This document shows positions 17,306-24,795 of a stretch of DNA of 35,388 nucleotides, in pieces; positions within the stretch are counted from its first letter, which is position 1, and every line of letters begins with the position of its first letter. Below the pieces are notes generated by a model, which worked only from the letters and a program-made list of their open reading frames with translations, was not told the origin of the DNA and made no database searches. Position numbers and translations under genes: made by a program. The stretch covers positions 1 through 35,388 of the forward strand of contig JAUMSH010000026.1 in assembly GCA_031292915.1 (NCBI GenBank), read 5' to 3'. The DNA comes from Collinsella sp. (lineage in GTDB: Bacteria > Actinomycetota > Coriobacteriia > Coriobacteriales > Coriobacteriaceae).

Positions 17306-17411
17306 ATCGGTCCCCCTCGCCGGATTGCATTACTGCCACTCTACCGCACTTTACAAGCTTGTATATAACGTATATAGCATATTGCACTTTCGTTACATAG
17401 CTGGAAGTCTT

Positions 17412-17439
17412 ATGACAAGCAGCTCGGTGGGATTATAGT
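17412..17439 (+). promoter_or_regulatory. larE promoter
   Basis: ATGACA (17412-17417) and TATAGT (17434-17439) with a 16-bp spacer; start codon 35 nt downstream. GCTCGG (17422-17427) and CCGAGC (17445-17450) form an inverted repeat around the -10. Confidence 0.6.
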
Positions 17440-17473
17440 TTCATCCGAGCTTTAATAACTGTAAGGAACTTTC

Positions 17474-18352
17474 ATGCTTTCAGACACCGCCGCACCCGCA
17501 GAGGAGCTTCAGGACAAACTCGCAGCACTCGAGCAGCTGCTTTTGGCATACGGACGCGTCGCCATCGGCTTTTCCGGTGGTGTCGACAGCAGCTTTTTGG
17601 CCGCGGTCTGTGCCCGCATCATGCCTACCAATACCCTCCTCGTCCATCTCACCACGCCGCTCATCGGCACGCCCGAACAGACTTCGTTTGAGCAGTCCGT
17701 TGATGGGCAAGCTGATGAAGGGGCGCATTTTAAGCTCCCCGTGCTCAATCTTTCGGTGGATCAGCTGCAGCTCCCCCAAGTAGCCTGCAACGATGCTAAT
17801 CGCTGCTACCACTGCAAGCACGCCGGCTTTACCGCCATCGTCAACCACGCCAAGTCGCTCGGCTTTCCCACCGTCATCGATGGCAGCAATGCAAGCGATC
17901 GCGGTGACTACCGCCCCGGCATGCGTGCGGCAGAAGAGCTCGGCGTACGCTCACCCCTTATGGAGGTCGGCTTTACCAAGGACGAAGAGCGCGAGCTGCT
18001 GCGCGCATGGGGCTATCCCGTTTGGAACCTACCGGCGGGAGCATGTCTTGCCACGCGTGTTCCCACGGGCGAGGAGCTTACGCGCGAGAAGGTCTCCCTG
18101 ATTCGCGCCTGCGAGGATTACCTGCACGATCTTGATCTGGCACAGGTACGCGCGCGCTTGGTCGGCGGCTGCATGCATATCGAGGCCGCACCCGCAGATG
18201 TCGCCAAGATTGCCACCCTCGGCGGTGCCGCCGTCGACGACAAGGGCAAGACCCCGCTGCCCGCCGTTATCGAGTCCGCGCTGCGCGAGCTGGGCTGCGA
18301 CCATATCTCCCCCGAGGTCACCCCCTACATCCACGGCAACATGAACCTGTAA
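17474..18352 (+). CDS. larE: ATP-dependent sacrificial sulfur transferase LarE
   Basis: A 292-residue PP-loop protein. In lactate racemase cofactor (nickel-pincer nucleotide) synthesis, LarE adenylates the pyridinium carboxylate made by LarB and donates sulfur, in characterised members from its own cysteine. SGGVDSS (34-40) is the PP-loop. Cys111 and Cys114 (RCYHCK) are conserved in the family. Cys191 in GACLATR matches the position of the sacrificial cysteine in Lactobacillus LarE. Length is normal. The ATG at 17474 has AAGGA at good spacing and a promoter just upstream. No larA, larB or larC lies in this window, so the cofactor pathway must be elsewhere or the protein may serve another thiolation. 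The stop codon leads directly into GGGACAG repeat copy B. Confidence 0.92.
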   Translation: MLSDTAAPAEELQDKLAALEQLLLAYGRVAIGFSGGVDSSFLAAVCARIMPTNTLLVHLTTPLIGTPEQTSFEQSVDGQADEGAHFKLPVLNLSVDQLQLPQVACNDANRCYHCKHAGFTAIVNHAKSLGFPTVIDGSNASDRGDYRPGMRAAEELGVRSPLMEVGFTKDEERELLRAWGYPVWNLPAGACLATRVPTGEELTREKVSLIRACEDYLHDLDLAQVRARLVGGCMHIEAAPADVAKIATLGGAAVDDKGKTPLPAVIESALRELGCDHISPEVTPYIHGNMNL

Positions 18353-18400
18353 CCTGCCAAAAAGGGACAGGTTTGTTTTGGCAGGTTTTATCTGGGGAAA
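18351..18400 (+). repeat. GGGACAG intergenic repeat, copy B
   Basis: Same design and almost the same sequence as copy A: AACCTGCCAAAA (18351-18362), 13-nt loop with AGGGACAGG, TTTTGGCAGGTT (18376-18387), then TTATCTGGGGAAA. It begins within the larE stop codon TAA (18350-18352), as copy A does with its gene. It probably acts as a terminator or 3'-end stabiliser. Confidence 0.85.
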
Positions 18401-18553
18401 CGCCGAAGCCCCACATTCACAACCGCCGCAGCTCCATATGAGGCAAATGAGCCAGTAGTGTTTGTCCCAAATCTTAAGTATTTGTTCGATAGAACGACCC
18501 TCGGCGGCTCCTGCTAGACTGGTAGATTCCCAACCGTCCATCCAGGAGCCTCA

Positions 18554-19519
18554 ATGTCGCGCAAGTCCGCCTACAAGCAAGTCCTTTCCATCGGCACCGC
18601 CGTGGTGCTGGGGTTTGCGCTGTTTACGGGATCGCTCGACGGAGCTCCCAAGCTGCTGTCGCCGCAAAGCGATGAACAGGCGGTAGCTCTGGCCGAGAAG
18701 CAAAACGAGAGTCCCAAGCGCACCGGCAACGAGGCAGACCTGGTCGCCCGGCTCGAATCGGGAACAGCCAGCTCCGAGGACTCCGGCGATGGCTCTGAAT
18801 CCGCCGCAATTGACACCGGTGACGACACTTCCACAGGCAGCGCCGCCACCCCCATCGACGAGGTCGAAAACCCCGACCTCAACCGCGCCCGCGGCGTATA
18901 CCTCAGCAGCATTCCCGACTACGCCGGCAACCCCTACGTTGCCCTTCGCGCCGACAGCACGCCCCCGCTCGGCACACCATCATTCACGCTCGATGAATAC
19001 GAGCGCGCTACAGAAGAGGGTTGCTTTAAGAAGTTCTCCAAGCTCGACAGTTTGGGCCGCACCCGCAAAGCGCTCGCCTGCGTAGGCCCCGAATCGCTCG
19101 GCCAGGGCAAGCGCGGCGATATCTCGCGCATCCACCCCGCCGGCTGGCGCCAGCAGCGCTACGACTTTATTCCGGGCCAGAGCCTCTACAACCGCTGCCA
19201 CCTTATCGCCTGGTCGCTCTGCGGCGAAAACGCCAACCGTAAGAATCTCCTCACCGGCACGCGCTATCTCAACGAGACGGGCATGCTACCGTTTGAAGAG
19301 CAGATTCTCAACTACATCCACGACACGGGCAACCATGTTCTCTATCGCGTCACGCCCATGTATAACGAAGAGGAACTCGTCTGCCGTGGCGTGCGCCTTG
19401 AGGCGCAATCGGTCGAGGACCACGGCAGGACCCTCTGTTTCCACGTATATTGCTACAACCTGCAGCCGCATGTGCAGATCGACTACGCCACCGGCCGCAA
19501 TCAGGCCTCGGGAGACTAG
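18554..19519 (+). CDS. Secreted or membrane-anchored DNA/RNA non-specific endonuclease
   Basis: A 321-residue protein of the DNA-entry nuclease (EndA/NucA-like) type. Residues 8-27 are a hydrophobic signal or anchor helix after a basic start (SRKSAYK). A low-complexity Ser/Asp/Glu/Thr-rich linker covers about 35-110. The nuclease domain spans about 160-312: LYNRCHLIAWSLCGE (211-225) contains the catalytic His216, and NLLTGTRYLN (231-240) is the second conserved block with the metal-binding Asn. HVLYRVTPMY follows. Such enzymes degrade extracellular nucleic acid for uptake or nutrition on the cell surface. The ATG at 18554 has AGGAG upstream. There are no competence genes nearby. Confidence 0.88.
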   Translation: MSRKSAYKQVLSIGTAVVLGFALFTGSLDGAPKLLSPQSDEQAVALAEKQNESPKRTGNEADLVARLESGTASSEDSGDGSESAAIDTGDDTSTGSAATPIDEVENPDLNRARGVYLSSIPDYAGNPYVALRADSTPPLGTPSFTLDEYERATEEGCFKKFSKLDSLGRTRKALACVGPESLGQGKRGDISRIHPAGWRQQRYDFIPGQSLYNRCHLIAWSLCGENANRKNLLTGTRYLNETGMLPFEEQILNYIHDTGNHVLYRVTPMYNEEELVCRGVRLEAQSVEDHGRTLCFHVYCYNLQPHVQIDYATGRNQASGD

Positions 19520-19583
19520 GGCCGACCAAGCTGCCCCAAAACCTACCATGATCCGTTTTCCTCCGCCCCCTAGGGATCAAAAG

Positions 19584-19612
19584 GGGCCGCCCTGGATTGC
19601 CCAGAGCGGCCC
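19584..19612 (-). terminator. Terminator of the EF-G-like gene
   Basis: GGGCCGC (19584-19590) pairs with GCGGCCC (19606-19612), extended by CCTGG/CCAG. Reading leftward it is followed by CCTTTTG. It lies 36 nt beyond the EF-G-like stop codon. Confidence 0.7.
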
Positions 19613-19648
19613 TTGCCTCGGCATGTATATTACAGGCAAAGTCACACG

Positions 19649-21724
19649 CTACTTGGCGCGGCCCTCCTCATAGCGCTCAACCAGCTTGGCCTGAACGTCA
19701 TAAGGCACCTGCTCGTAGCCTGCAGGCTTCATGGTAAAGTCGCCCGTGCCGCGCGTGATAGAGCGCAGACGCGTCGAGTAATCCGTCAGCTCGGCCAGCG
19801 GCGCCTGCGCGATGACCACGGTATCGCCGCGCTCATCGGTCTCCATACCCGTCACGCGACCGCGCGAGGCCGAGATGTCGCCCATCACGGCGCCGGCGTA
19901 GCTCTCGGGGATCGTCACCGTGATTTCCTCGATGGGTTCCAGCACCACCGGGTCGGCATCGGCACACGCCTTGCGCAGGCCGATGCGAGCTGCCGCGCGG
20001 AACGCCATCTCGTTGGAGTCGACGCTGTGATACGAGCCGTCGTACACAGCCACGCGAATGCCCGTGAGCGGATAGCCGGCAATGATGCCGTCCTTCATGG
20101 TCTCCTGGACGCCCTTGTCCACGGCGGGGATCAGCGAGCGCGGAATGCGACCGCCCACGACCTCGTCCACAAACTCATAGCCATCGCTCGTGCCGTCGGG
20201 TCCAATGAGCGGCTCAACGCGCAGCCAGCAGTCACCATACTGGCCGGCGCCGCCTGTCTGCTTCTTATGGCGACCCTGGGCACTTGCCGTGCGGCGAATA
20301 GTCTCGCGATACGGGATGCGGATCGGCACGCTCTTGGCCACGACCTTGGTGCGATCCTCAAGGCGATTGAGCAGGACCGAAACCTGCGCCTCACCCACGG
20401 CGGAGATGATAGTCTGGCCGGTCTCCTCGTCACGATCGATGCTCATGGTCGGATCGGCCTTGCAGGCCTTCTCAATAAACGTGTAGAGCTTCTCTTCGTC
20501 CCCGCGATTCTCGGCCTCGATGGCAATGCGGTACTGCGAGTTGGGGAACTTAAACGCCGCAGCCTCGACCTTGCCGGTAATCGAGAGCGTATCGCCCGTC
20601 TCGGCCGCCAGCTTGGGTGCCACGATAATGTCGCCGGCATAAGCGTGGCCAACCTCGGTCATATCGCGGCCGCACATCACATACAGGTGAGCCAGACGAT
20701 CGCTCTTGCGGGTACGCGCATTGATCAGCTCAAGGCCCGGCTCAAGCGTACCCGTCAGCACCTTGATAAAGCTGATGCGACCCTGCTGCGGATCAGCCAG
20801 GGTCTTAAACACAAAGGCCACCGGGCGGTCATCGTCACTCGAGATTTTGAGCGAATCGCCGTCGATAAGCGGCATCTCGCCGTAGTCGGTCGGCGCCGGG
20901 AAGTACGTCGCGATGTCGTCCATCAGCGAGTTGACGCCCTGCTCCTTAATGCAATCGCCCGCAAAGACCGGCACAAAGATGCGCTCGGCAATCGCCTTCG
21001 ACAGCAAGCCCTCAAGCTCCTCCTGCGTCAGCGTCTCCTCGCCTTCCAGGTACTTCATCATCAGCTCATCGTCGGCCTCGGCCACCAACTCGCACAGATG
21101 GTCATGGGCCTCCTCGGCCTGGGCACGATACTCCTCGGGAATCTCCGACTCAACGGCTTCGGTGCCGTTGCAATGGCGCGCCTTCATGCGCACCAGGTCG
21201 ATGATGCCGTCAAAGTCCTCGCCCTCGCCCCAGGGAAGGGTCACGGCGCCCAGGCGCGTGCCAAAGCGCTCCTGCAGCAGGTCCATCGTGGTCGCAAAGC
21301 TGGCCTCGGAGCGCGACAGGCGGTTTACGAACACCGCACGCGCCAGGCGCAGGTCCTCGGCGGCATACCAGAGCTTAACCGTCGTAGGCTGCGGGCCGGC
21401 CTCGGCGTCGACCACAAACAGAGCCGTCTCGCAGACGCTCATCGCGGCAAAGGCGTCGCCGATAAAATCGGGGTAGCACGGGGCATCGAGCACATTGATG
21501 CGCGCGCCCTTCCAGTCGATCGGCGCTATGGTCGTCGAGATGGAGAATGAACGCTTGACCTCTTCAGGGTCATAGTCGAGCGTGGGCTTGGTGCCGTCGT
21601 GGCCGCCCAGGCGGGCAGTCTTGCCGGAAAGGTGGAGCATGGCCTCGGCGAGTGAAGTCTTGCCCACCCCGCCTTGGCCTACGAGCACCACGTTCCTTAC
21701 ATTGCCGGTCTTGGGAGCACCCAT
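19649..21724 (-). CDS. EF-G-like translational GTPase paralogue
   Basis: A 691-residue protein with the full EF-G domain order: G domain (about 8-270), domain II (about 300-385), III, IV and V to the C-terminus. G1 is GQGGVGKT (16-23). The other nucleotide motifs are unusual: G3 reads DAPCYPDF (80-87) with Tyr84 in place of the catalytic His, and G4 reads NRLS (134-137) instead of NKxD. This matches the non-canonical FusA2/EF-G-like group found in actinobacteria, which is distinct from the essential EF-G. A mycobacterial member has been reported to bind guanine nucleotides without ribosome-stimulated GTPase activity. The role here is unknown. The ATG at 21724 has AAGGAGG seven bases upstream. 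It stands alone, flanked by terminators. Confidence 0.9.
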   Translation of the reverse strand: MGAPKTGNVRNVVLVGQGGVGKTSLAEAMLHLSGKTARLGGHDGTKPTLDYDPEEVKRSFSISTTIAPIDWKGARINVLDAPCYPDFIGDAFAAMSVCETALFVVDAEAGPQPTTVKLWYAAEDLRLARAVFVNRLSRSEASFATTMDLLQERFGTRLGAVTLPWGEGEDFDGIIDLVRMKARHCNGTEAVESEIPEEYRAQAEEAHDHLCELVAEADDELMMKYLEGEETLTQEELEGLLSKAIAERIFVPVFAGDCIKEQGVNSLMDDIATYFPAPTDYGEMPLIDGDSLKISSDDDRPVAFVFKTLADPQQGRISFIKVLTGTLEPGLELINARTRKSDRLAHLYVMCGRDMTEVGHAYAGDIIVAPKLAAETGDTLSITGKVEAAAFKFPNSQYRIAIEAENRGDEEKLYTFIEKACKADPTMSIDRDEETGQTIISAVGEAQVSVLLNRLEDRTKVVAKSVPIRIPYRETIRRTASAQGRHKKQTGGAGQYGDCWLRVEPLIGPDGTSDGYEFVDEVVGGRIPRSLIPAVDKGVQETMKDGIIAGYPLTGIRVAVYDGSYHSVDSNEMAFRAAARIGLRKACADADPVVLEPIEEITVTIPESYAGAVMGDISASRGRVTGMETDERGDTVVIAQAPLAELTDYSTRLRSITRGTGDFTMKPAGYEQVPYDVQAKLVERYEEGRAK

Positions 21725-21968
21725 GATGACCTCCTTGCAGGGCCGCGCGCAATGCGCGACGCCAACGGGGAGAGTTCGCGGTCGGTGCCATCCCGGGAGC
21801 AGCATGGTCGGCAACCGAGCCGACTCACCCTCCAAATGTCCTATGCCACCACCCTACCCTCACGGGCGGCCGTCCATGCATACCTTTCGGCGCACGTATG
21901 AATACAGGCGGCGAGAGGAAGAGACAAGCTTGTGAGGCGATTATTGAACCCCGTCGATGCAAACAAAA

Positions 21969-22000
21969 AGCCGCCACAGACCGTAAGACCTGCGACGGCT
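21969..22000 (-). terminator. Rho-independent terminator of the amino-acid ABC operon
   Basis: Arms 21969-21982 and 21987-22000 form a 14-bp stem with two mismatches and a GTAA loop. Reading leftward it ends in TTTTTG. It lies 34 nt after the ATPase stop codon. The rest of 21725-22034 (310 bp, upstream of the EF-G-like gene) shows no gene and no clear promoter. Confidence 0.85.
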
Positions 22001-22034
22001 TCGCCTCAATTAATAGTTGAGTAAATACCTGAGC

Positions 22035-22799
22035 CTATCCCTCGATACGGCTCAAGAACTCACGGGTGCGCTGCTCACGCGAATGGTCGATGACCTGCTC
22101 GGCAGGACCCTCCTCGACAATGCGGCCGCCATCCATAAAGACCACGCGGTCGGCAACATCGCGCGCAAACTGCATCGCGTGGGTCACGATTACCATCGTC
22201 ATATTCTGCGCGGCAAGGTCTTTAATGACATGCAGCACCTCGGCCGTCAGCTCGGGATCGAGTGCCGAGGTTGGCTCGTCAAAGAATAAGATTTCCGGAT
22301 CGAGCGCCAGGGCGCGGGCAATACTCACGCGCTGTTGCTGACCGCCCGAAAGCTCACACGGAACCTTGTTCTCGTTGCCCGTAAGCCCCATCTGCGCGAT
22401 CAACTCGCGCGCACGAGCTTCCGCCTGCTCGCGCGGGCGCTTAAGCACGCGGATCGGCGCGTCGATGATGTTTTTCATCACGGTATAGTGCGGGAACAGG
22501 TTGTAATTTTGGAACACCAAGCCGAATCGCGAGCGTGCCCGCTTGGGCACATCGCCCTTCGCATAGACCGCGCCCGAACCCGCATCCGTCGCAACGGCAA
22601 GGTCACCAAACGAGAGCGAGCCTCCGTCGAGTGTCTCGAGCAGCGTGGCACACCGCAGCAGCGTGGACTTGCCGCCGCCCGAAGGCCCGATAATCGCCAC
22701 GACCTCGCCACGCTTCACCTCGAGCGAGATATCCTTGAGCACCTCATTGCCGCCAAACGCCTTACGCGCGTTTTCGATTTTCATCACTGAGTTAGTCAT
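22035..22799 (-). CDS. Polar amino-acid ABC transporter ATP-binding protein (GlnQ-like)
   Basis: A 254-residue ATPase that powers the uptake system encoded by this operon. Walker A GPSGGGKST (38-46), Q-loop in VFQNYNLFPHYTVMKN, signature LSGGQQQR and Walker B LFFDEPTSALDPE are all canonical. The LFPH segment and overall length fit the polar amino-acid (PAAT) family, but substrate specificity depends on the binding protein. A roughly 20-residue insertion (GDLAVATDAGSGAVYAKGDV) before the Q-loop is longer than usual. The ATG at 22799 overlaps the permease stop by eight bases, implying translational coupling, since no strong ribosome site is visible; an ATG at 22784 is an alternative. Confidence 0.93.
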   Translation of the reverse strand: MTNSVMKIENARKAFGGNEVLKDISLEVKRGEVVAIIGPSGGGKSTLLRCATLLETLDGGSLSFGDLAVATDAGSGAVYAKGDVPKRARSRFGLVFQNYNLFPHYTVMKNIIDAPIRVLKRPREQAEARARELIAQMGLTGNENKVPCELSGGQQQRVSIARALALDPEILFFDEPTSALDPELTAEVLHVIKDLAAQNMTMVIVTHAMQFARDVADRVVFMDGGRIVEEGPAEQVIDHSREQRTREFLSRIEG

Positions 22800-23445
22800 G
22801 ATAATAGTCCAGCTTCTTTTCGGCGGCGCCCAGCAGCATCTCGACCACAAAGTTAAAAATCCAGTAGATCAGCGCCGCGATCGCAAACGGCACCATGCTC
22901 ACCTGCGAGGCGACCAGCGCCTTGGCCGTCGAGAACATCTCACCCACGCCAATGGCAAACGCCAGCGACGTGTCCTTGACCAGCGTGATGATCTCGTTGC
23001 CCATCGCCGGCAGAATACGCTTGGCGACCTGCGGCATCACGATATACAGAAACGTCTGCACGCGCGAATAGCCCAGCACCTCGGCAGCCTCGTATTGACC
23101 GTGCGGAATGGACTGCAAGCCCGAGCGATAGATCTCGGCAAAGTAACCGGCGTAGTTGATGATGAACGCCACGACGCACGCCGTCCACTTGGAATCGGGC
23201 GTGAGCGAAATGCCAAACACGTAGTACGGGGCAAAGTAGATGGCAAACATCTGCAGCATGAGCGGCGTGCCACGCATGACCGAGATATAGATGCGCGCAA
23301 TCCAGCGAAGCGGCGCGATTTTGCTCATGCGCATAAACGCCACGGGAATTCCCAGCGGAATCGACCCGAGCAGCGTCAGCACAAACAGCTGCAAACTGAC
23401 CAAGAATCCCTGGCCAAGCATCTGCATCATGACTTGGATAGACAA
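22792..23445 (-). CDS. Polar amino-acid ABC transporter permease
   Basis: A 217-residue inner-membrane permease of the HisM/GlnP type with about five hydrophobic helices. RGTPLMLQMFAIYF is the conserved N-terminal loop motif. The cytoplasmic EAA loop is HGQYEAAEVLGYSRVQTFLYIVMPQ (split here as a hallmark: EAAEVLG, then IVMPQ), which contacts the ATPase. The start is uncertain: a TTG at 23445 has AGAGAG about seven bases upstream; an ATG at 23430 would shorten it by five residues but lacks a ribosome site. Only one permease gene is present, so the transporter probably works as a homodimer. A long palindrome (23492-23596) separates it from the binding-protein gene, which may lower permease output relative to the binding protein. 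Confidence 0.9.
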   Translation of the reverse strand: MSIQVMMQMLGQGFLVSLQLFVLTLLGSIPLGIPVAFMRMSKIAPLRWIARIYISVMRGTPLMLQMFAIYFAPYYVFGISLTPDSKWTACVVAFIINYAGYFAEIYRSGLQSIPHGQYEAAEVLGYSRVQTFLYIVMPQVAKRILPAMGNEIITLVKDTSLAFAIGVGEMFSTAKALVASQVSMVPFAIAALIYWIFNFVVEMLLGAAEKKLDYYHD

Positions 23446-23491
23446 CCTAAGCTCTCTTTCGCGACAACAGAACAGCAAACCCAATGCTAAA

Positions 23492-23596
23492 GCGGGTTTT
23501 CCAGGTGCTCGAGTTTGCCGTGAAAGAGGAGCGCCGCGTACTAAATGTACGCAAGCGACGGTTTGAACGGCAAAATCGGGTGCCTGGGAAAGCCGC
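23492..23596. repeat. Long imperfect palindrome between binding-protein and permease genes
   Basis: Arms 23492-23521 and 23567-23596 (30 nt each) pair at 24 positions, with further G-U pairs possible in RNA. The centre holds the perfect stem GCGTAC (23536-23541)/GTACGC (23547-23552). The right arm ends on the last base of the binding-protein stop codon TAG (23596-23598), so the structure starts immediately at the stop. Position and size suggest an mRNA-processing or stabilising hairpin. Confidence 0.7.
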
Positions 23597-24456
23597 TATT
23601 TCAGAACCCAGTTGTCGAAGGAAAGACCGTAATCCGCATACTTGTCGCACAGGTCCTTGACCGTGCCGTCCTCGTAGAGTGCCTTGAGCGACTCGGTCAC
23701 GGCGTCGGCCGACTTGGTGTCGCCCTTCTTAAAGCCGACGGCGTAGTGCTCGCTGGACAGCGGCTCATCAAGCTGCGTATAAGCATCGGGCTTGGCGGCG
23801 AGCTGATACTGGGCAATCGAAAGGTCGCAAGCCACGGCATCGACCGCGCCGCTCTCGAGCTGCATAAAGGCCGTGTTGTACTCGCCGATCGTGTCGAGCG
23901 TGGCAAACGTCGCCGCCAGATCCTTCTGGTCGCCCTCGAGCACATCCTGCGCAGCGGAATCGGTCTGGGTAATCACGGTCTTGCCGGCAAGATCGTCCCA
24001 GCTCTTGATGCCTGCATCCTTCTTTACCACCAGCACCTGCTCGTTGAGCATGTACGGCTCGGAGAACGTATAGTCATCCTCACGGCCCTCCATGGTAAAG
24101 CCGTTCCAGATGCAGTTGATGGCGCCCGAGTTAAGCAGCGTATCCTTGGCGTCCCAGTCGATGGCCTCGTATTTGACCTCCCAGCCCTGCTTATCAGCGA
24201 CAGCCTTGGCCAGATCGAGGTCAAAACCAGTGTACTCGCCGTCGTCGCCCACAAAGCCGTACGGAGGATAGGACTTATCAAAGCCCACCACGAGCTTCTT
24301 GGACTCCGCAGCGCCCTTCACATCCTTGGCCGCGGCAGAGCCAGCAGCGGAGCCCTTGCCGGCACCACCGCCGCAACCGACAAGACCAAGGCCAAGCACC
24401 GTGGCAAGCGAGCCGGCTAGGCCAACAAACTGACGACGAGACATATCGGTATTCAT
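23596..24456 (-). CDS. Amino-acid ABC transporter substrate-binding lipoprotein
   Basis: A 286-residue extracellular solute-binding protein, family 3 (glutamine/polar amino-acid type), first gene of the uptake operon. The signal region holds SRRQFVG (6-12), a twin-arginine motif, then a hydrophobic stretch and a lipobox LVGC with Cys28 as acylation site; a Gly/Ala/Ser linker follows. The mature part starts KLVVGFDKSYPPYGFVGDDGEYTGFDLDLAKAVAD, split in the family hallmarks GFDKSYPPYGF and GFDLDLAKAVA, which bind and orient the amino acid. The ATG at 24456 has AAGGGGG upstream. The ligand (glutamine, cystine or another polar amino acid) cannot be fixed from sequence alone. It shares an operator-like palindrome with ilvE. 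Confidence 0.93.
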   Translation of the reverse strand: MNTDMSRRQFVGLAGSLATVLGLGLVGCGGGAGKGSAAGSAAAKDVKGAAESKKLVVGFDKSYPPYGFVGDDGEYTGFDLDLAKAVADKQGWEVKYEAIDWDAKDTLLNSGAINCIWNGFTMEGREDDYTFSEPYMLNEQVLVVKKDAGIKSWDDLAGKTVITQTDSAAQDVLEGDQKDLAATFATLDTIGEYNTAFMQLESGAVDAVACDLSIAQYQLAAKPDAYTQLDEPLSSEHYAVGFKKGDTKSADAVTESLKALYEDGTVKDLCDKYADYGLSFDNWVLK

Positions 24457-24474
24457 GGTATTCCCCCTTGATGG

Positions 24475-24494
24475 CACTTTAGTTAGGTAAAGTG
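24475..24494. promoter_or_regulatory. Operator candidate upstream of amino-acid ABC operon, matching ilvE site
   Basis: CACTTTA-GTTAGG-TAAAGTG, a perfect 7-bp inverted repeat with 6-bp spacer, between the promoter and the ribosome site of the binding-protein gene. That is a roadblock position suited to repression. Its minus strand reads CTTTACCTAACTAAAG, one base different from the plus-strand ilvE site at 1594-1609. Confidence 0.6.
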
Positions 24495-24512
24495 AATCAT
24501 GTAACGACCAGA

Positions 24513-24541
24513 ATCATACACTCTACCTTGATAAAGTACAA
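24513..24541 (-). promoter_or_regulatory. Promoter of the amino-acid ABC operon
   Basis: On the minus strand TTGTAC (plus 24536-24541) and TATGAT (plus 24513-24518) are spaced by exactly 17 bp. The predicted start of transcription lies just before the palindrome 24475-24494. Confidence 0.7.
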
Positions 24542-24549
24542 GGGAGGGT

Positions 24550-24688
24550 TTGCCCGCCGCGTGAGGGGCGTGGGGGTTAAGTTTCCTGCTCTACAGTCCT
24601 GCTCACGACGGAGGCCACATTAAGTGGCCTCCTGTTCGTGCGGAACTCGCGATAAACTTAACCCCCACACCCCTCACGCGGCGGGCAA
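24550..24688. repeat. Very long palindrome between ABC operon and rlmD
   Basis: Arms 24550-24584 and 24654-24688 are 35-bp reverse complements with one mismatch. The centre holds a second perfect stem, GAGGCCAC (24611-24618)/GTGGCCTC (24624-24631). It fills much of the 339-bp divergent gap 24457-24795; the remaining bases hold the promoter and operator of the ABC operon, the rlmD -10 and a small palindrome. No open frame fits inside. Confidence 0.85.
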
Positions 24689-24752
24689 CCGTCGTTGGGC
24701 TTATCACTGACACGATTAAACCGCTTGTATATCGTCTGCTGGCCTGGCACGC

Positions 24753-24783
24753 TACAATACTTGCAGCTTTAATTCATGAATTA
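24753..24783 (+). promoter_or_regulatory. rlmD -10 box and adjacent palindrome
   Basis: TACAAT at 24753-24758, after CGC. TAATTCATGAATTA (24770-24783), a 14-bp perfect palindrome, lies in the leader directly before the GGAG ribosome site and could be an operator. Confidence 0.45.
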
Positions 24784-24795
24784 GTGGAGTTATTG

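Noticed and set aside
19613..21550. 645-codon open frame antisense to the EF-G-like gene
   Set aside because: Composition is that of a high-GC shadow frame (rich in His, Arg, Leu, Ala), with no motif; the opposite strand encodes a complete EF-G architecture.
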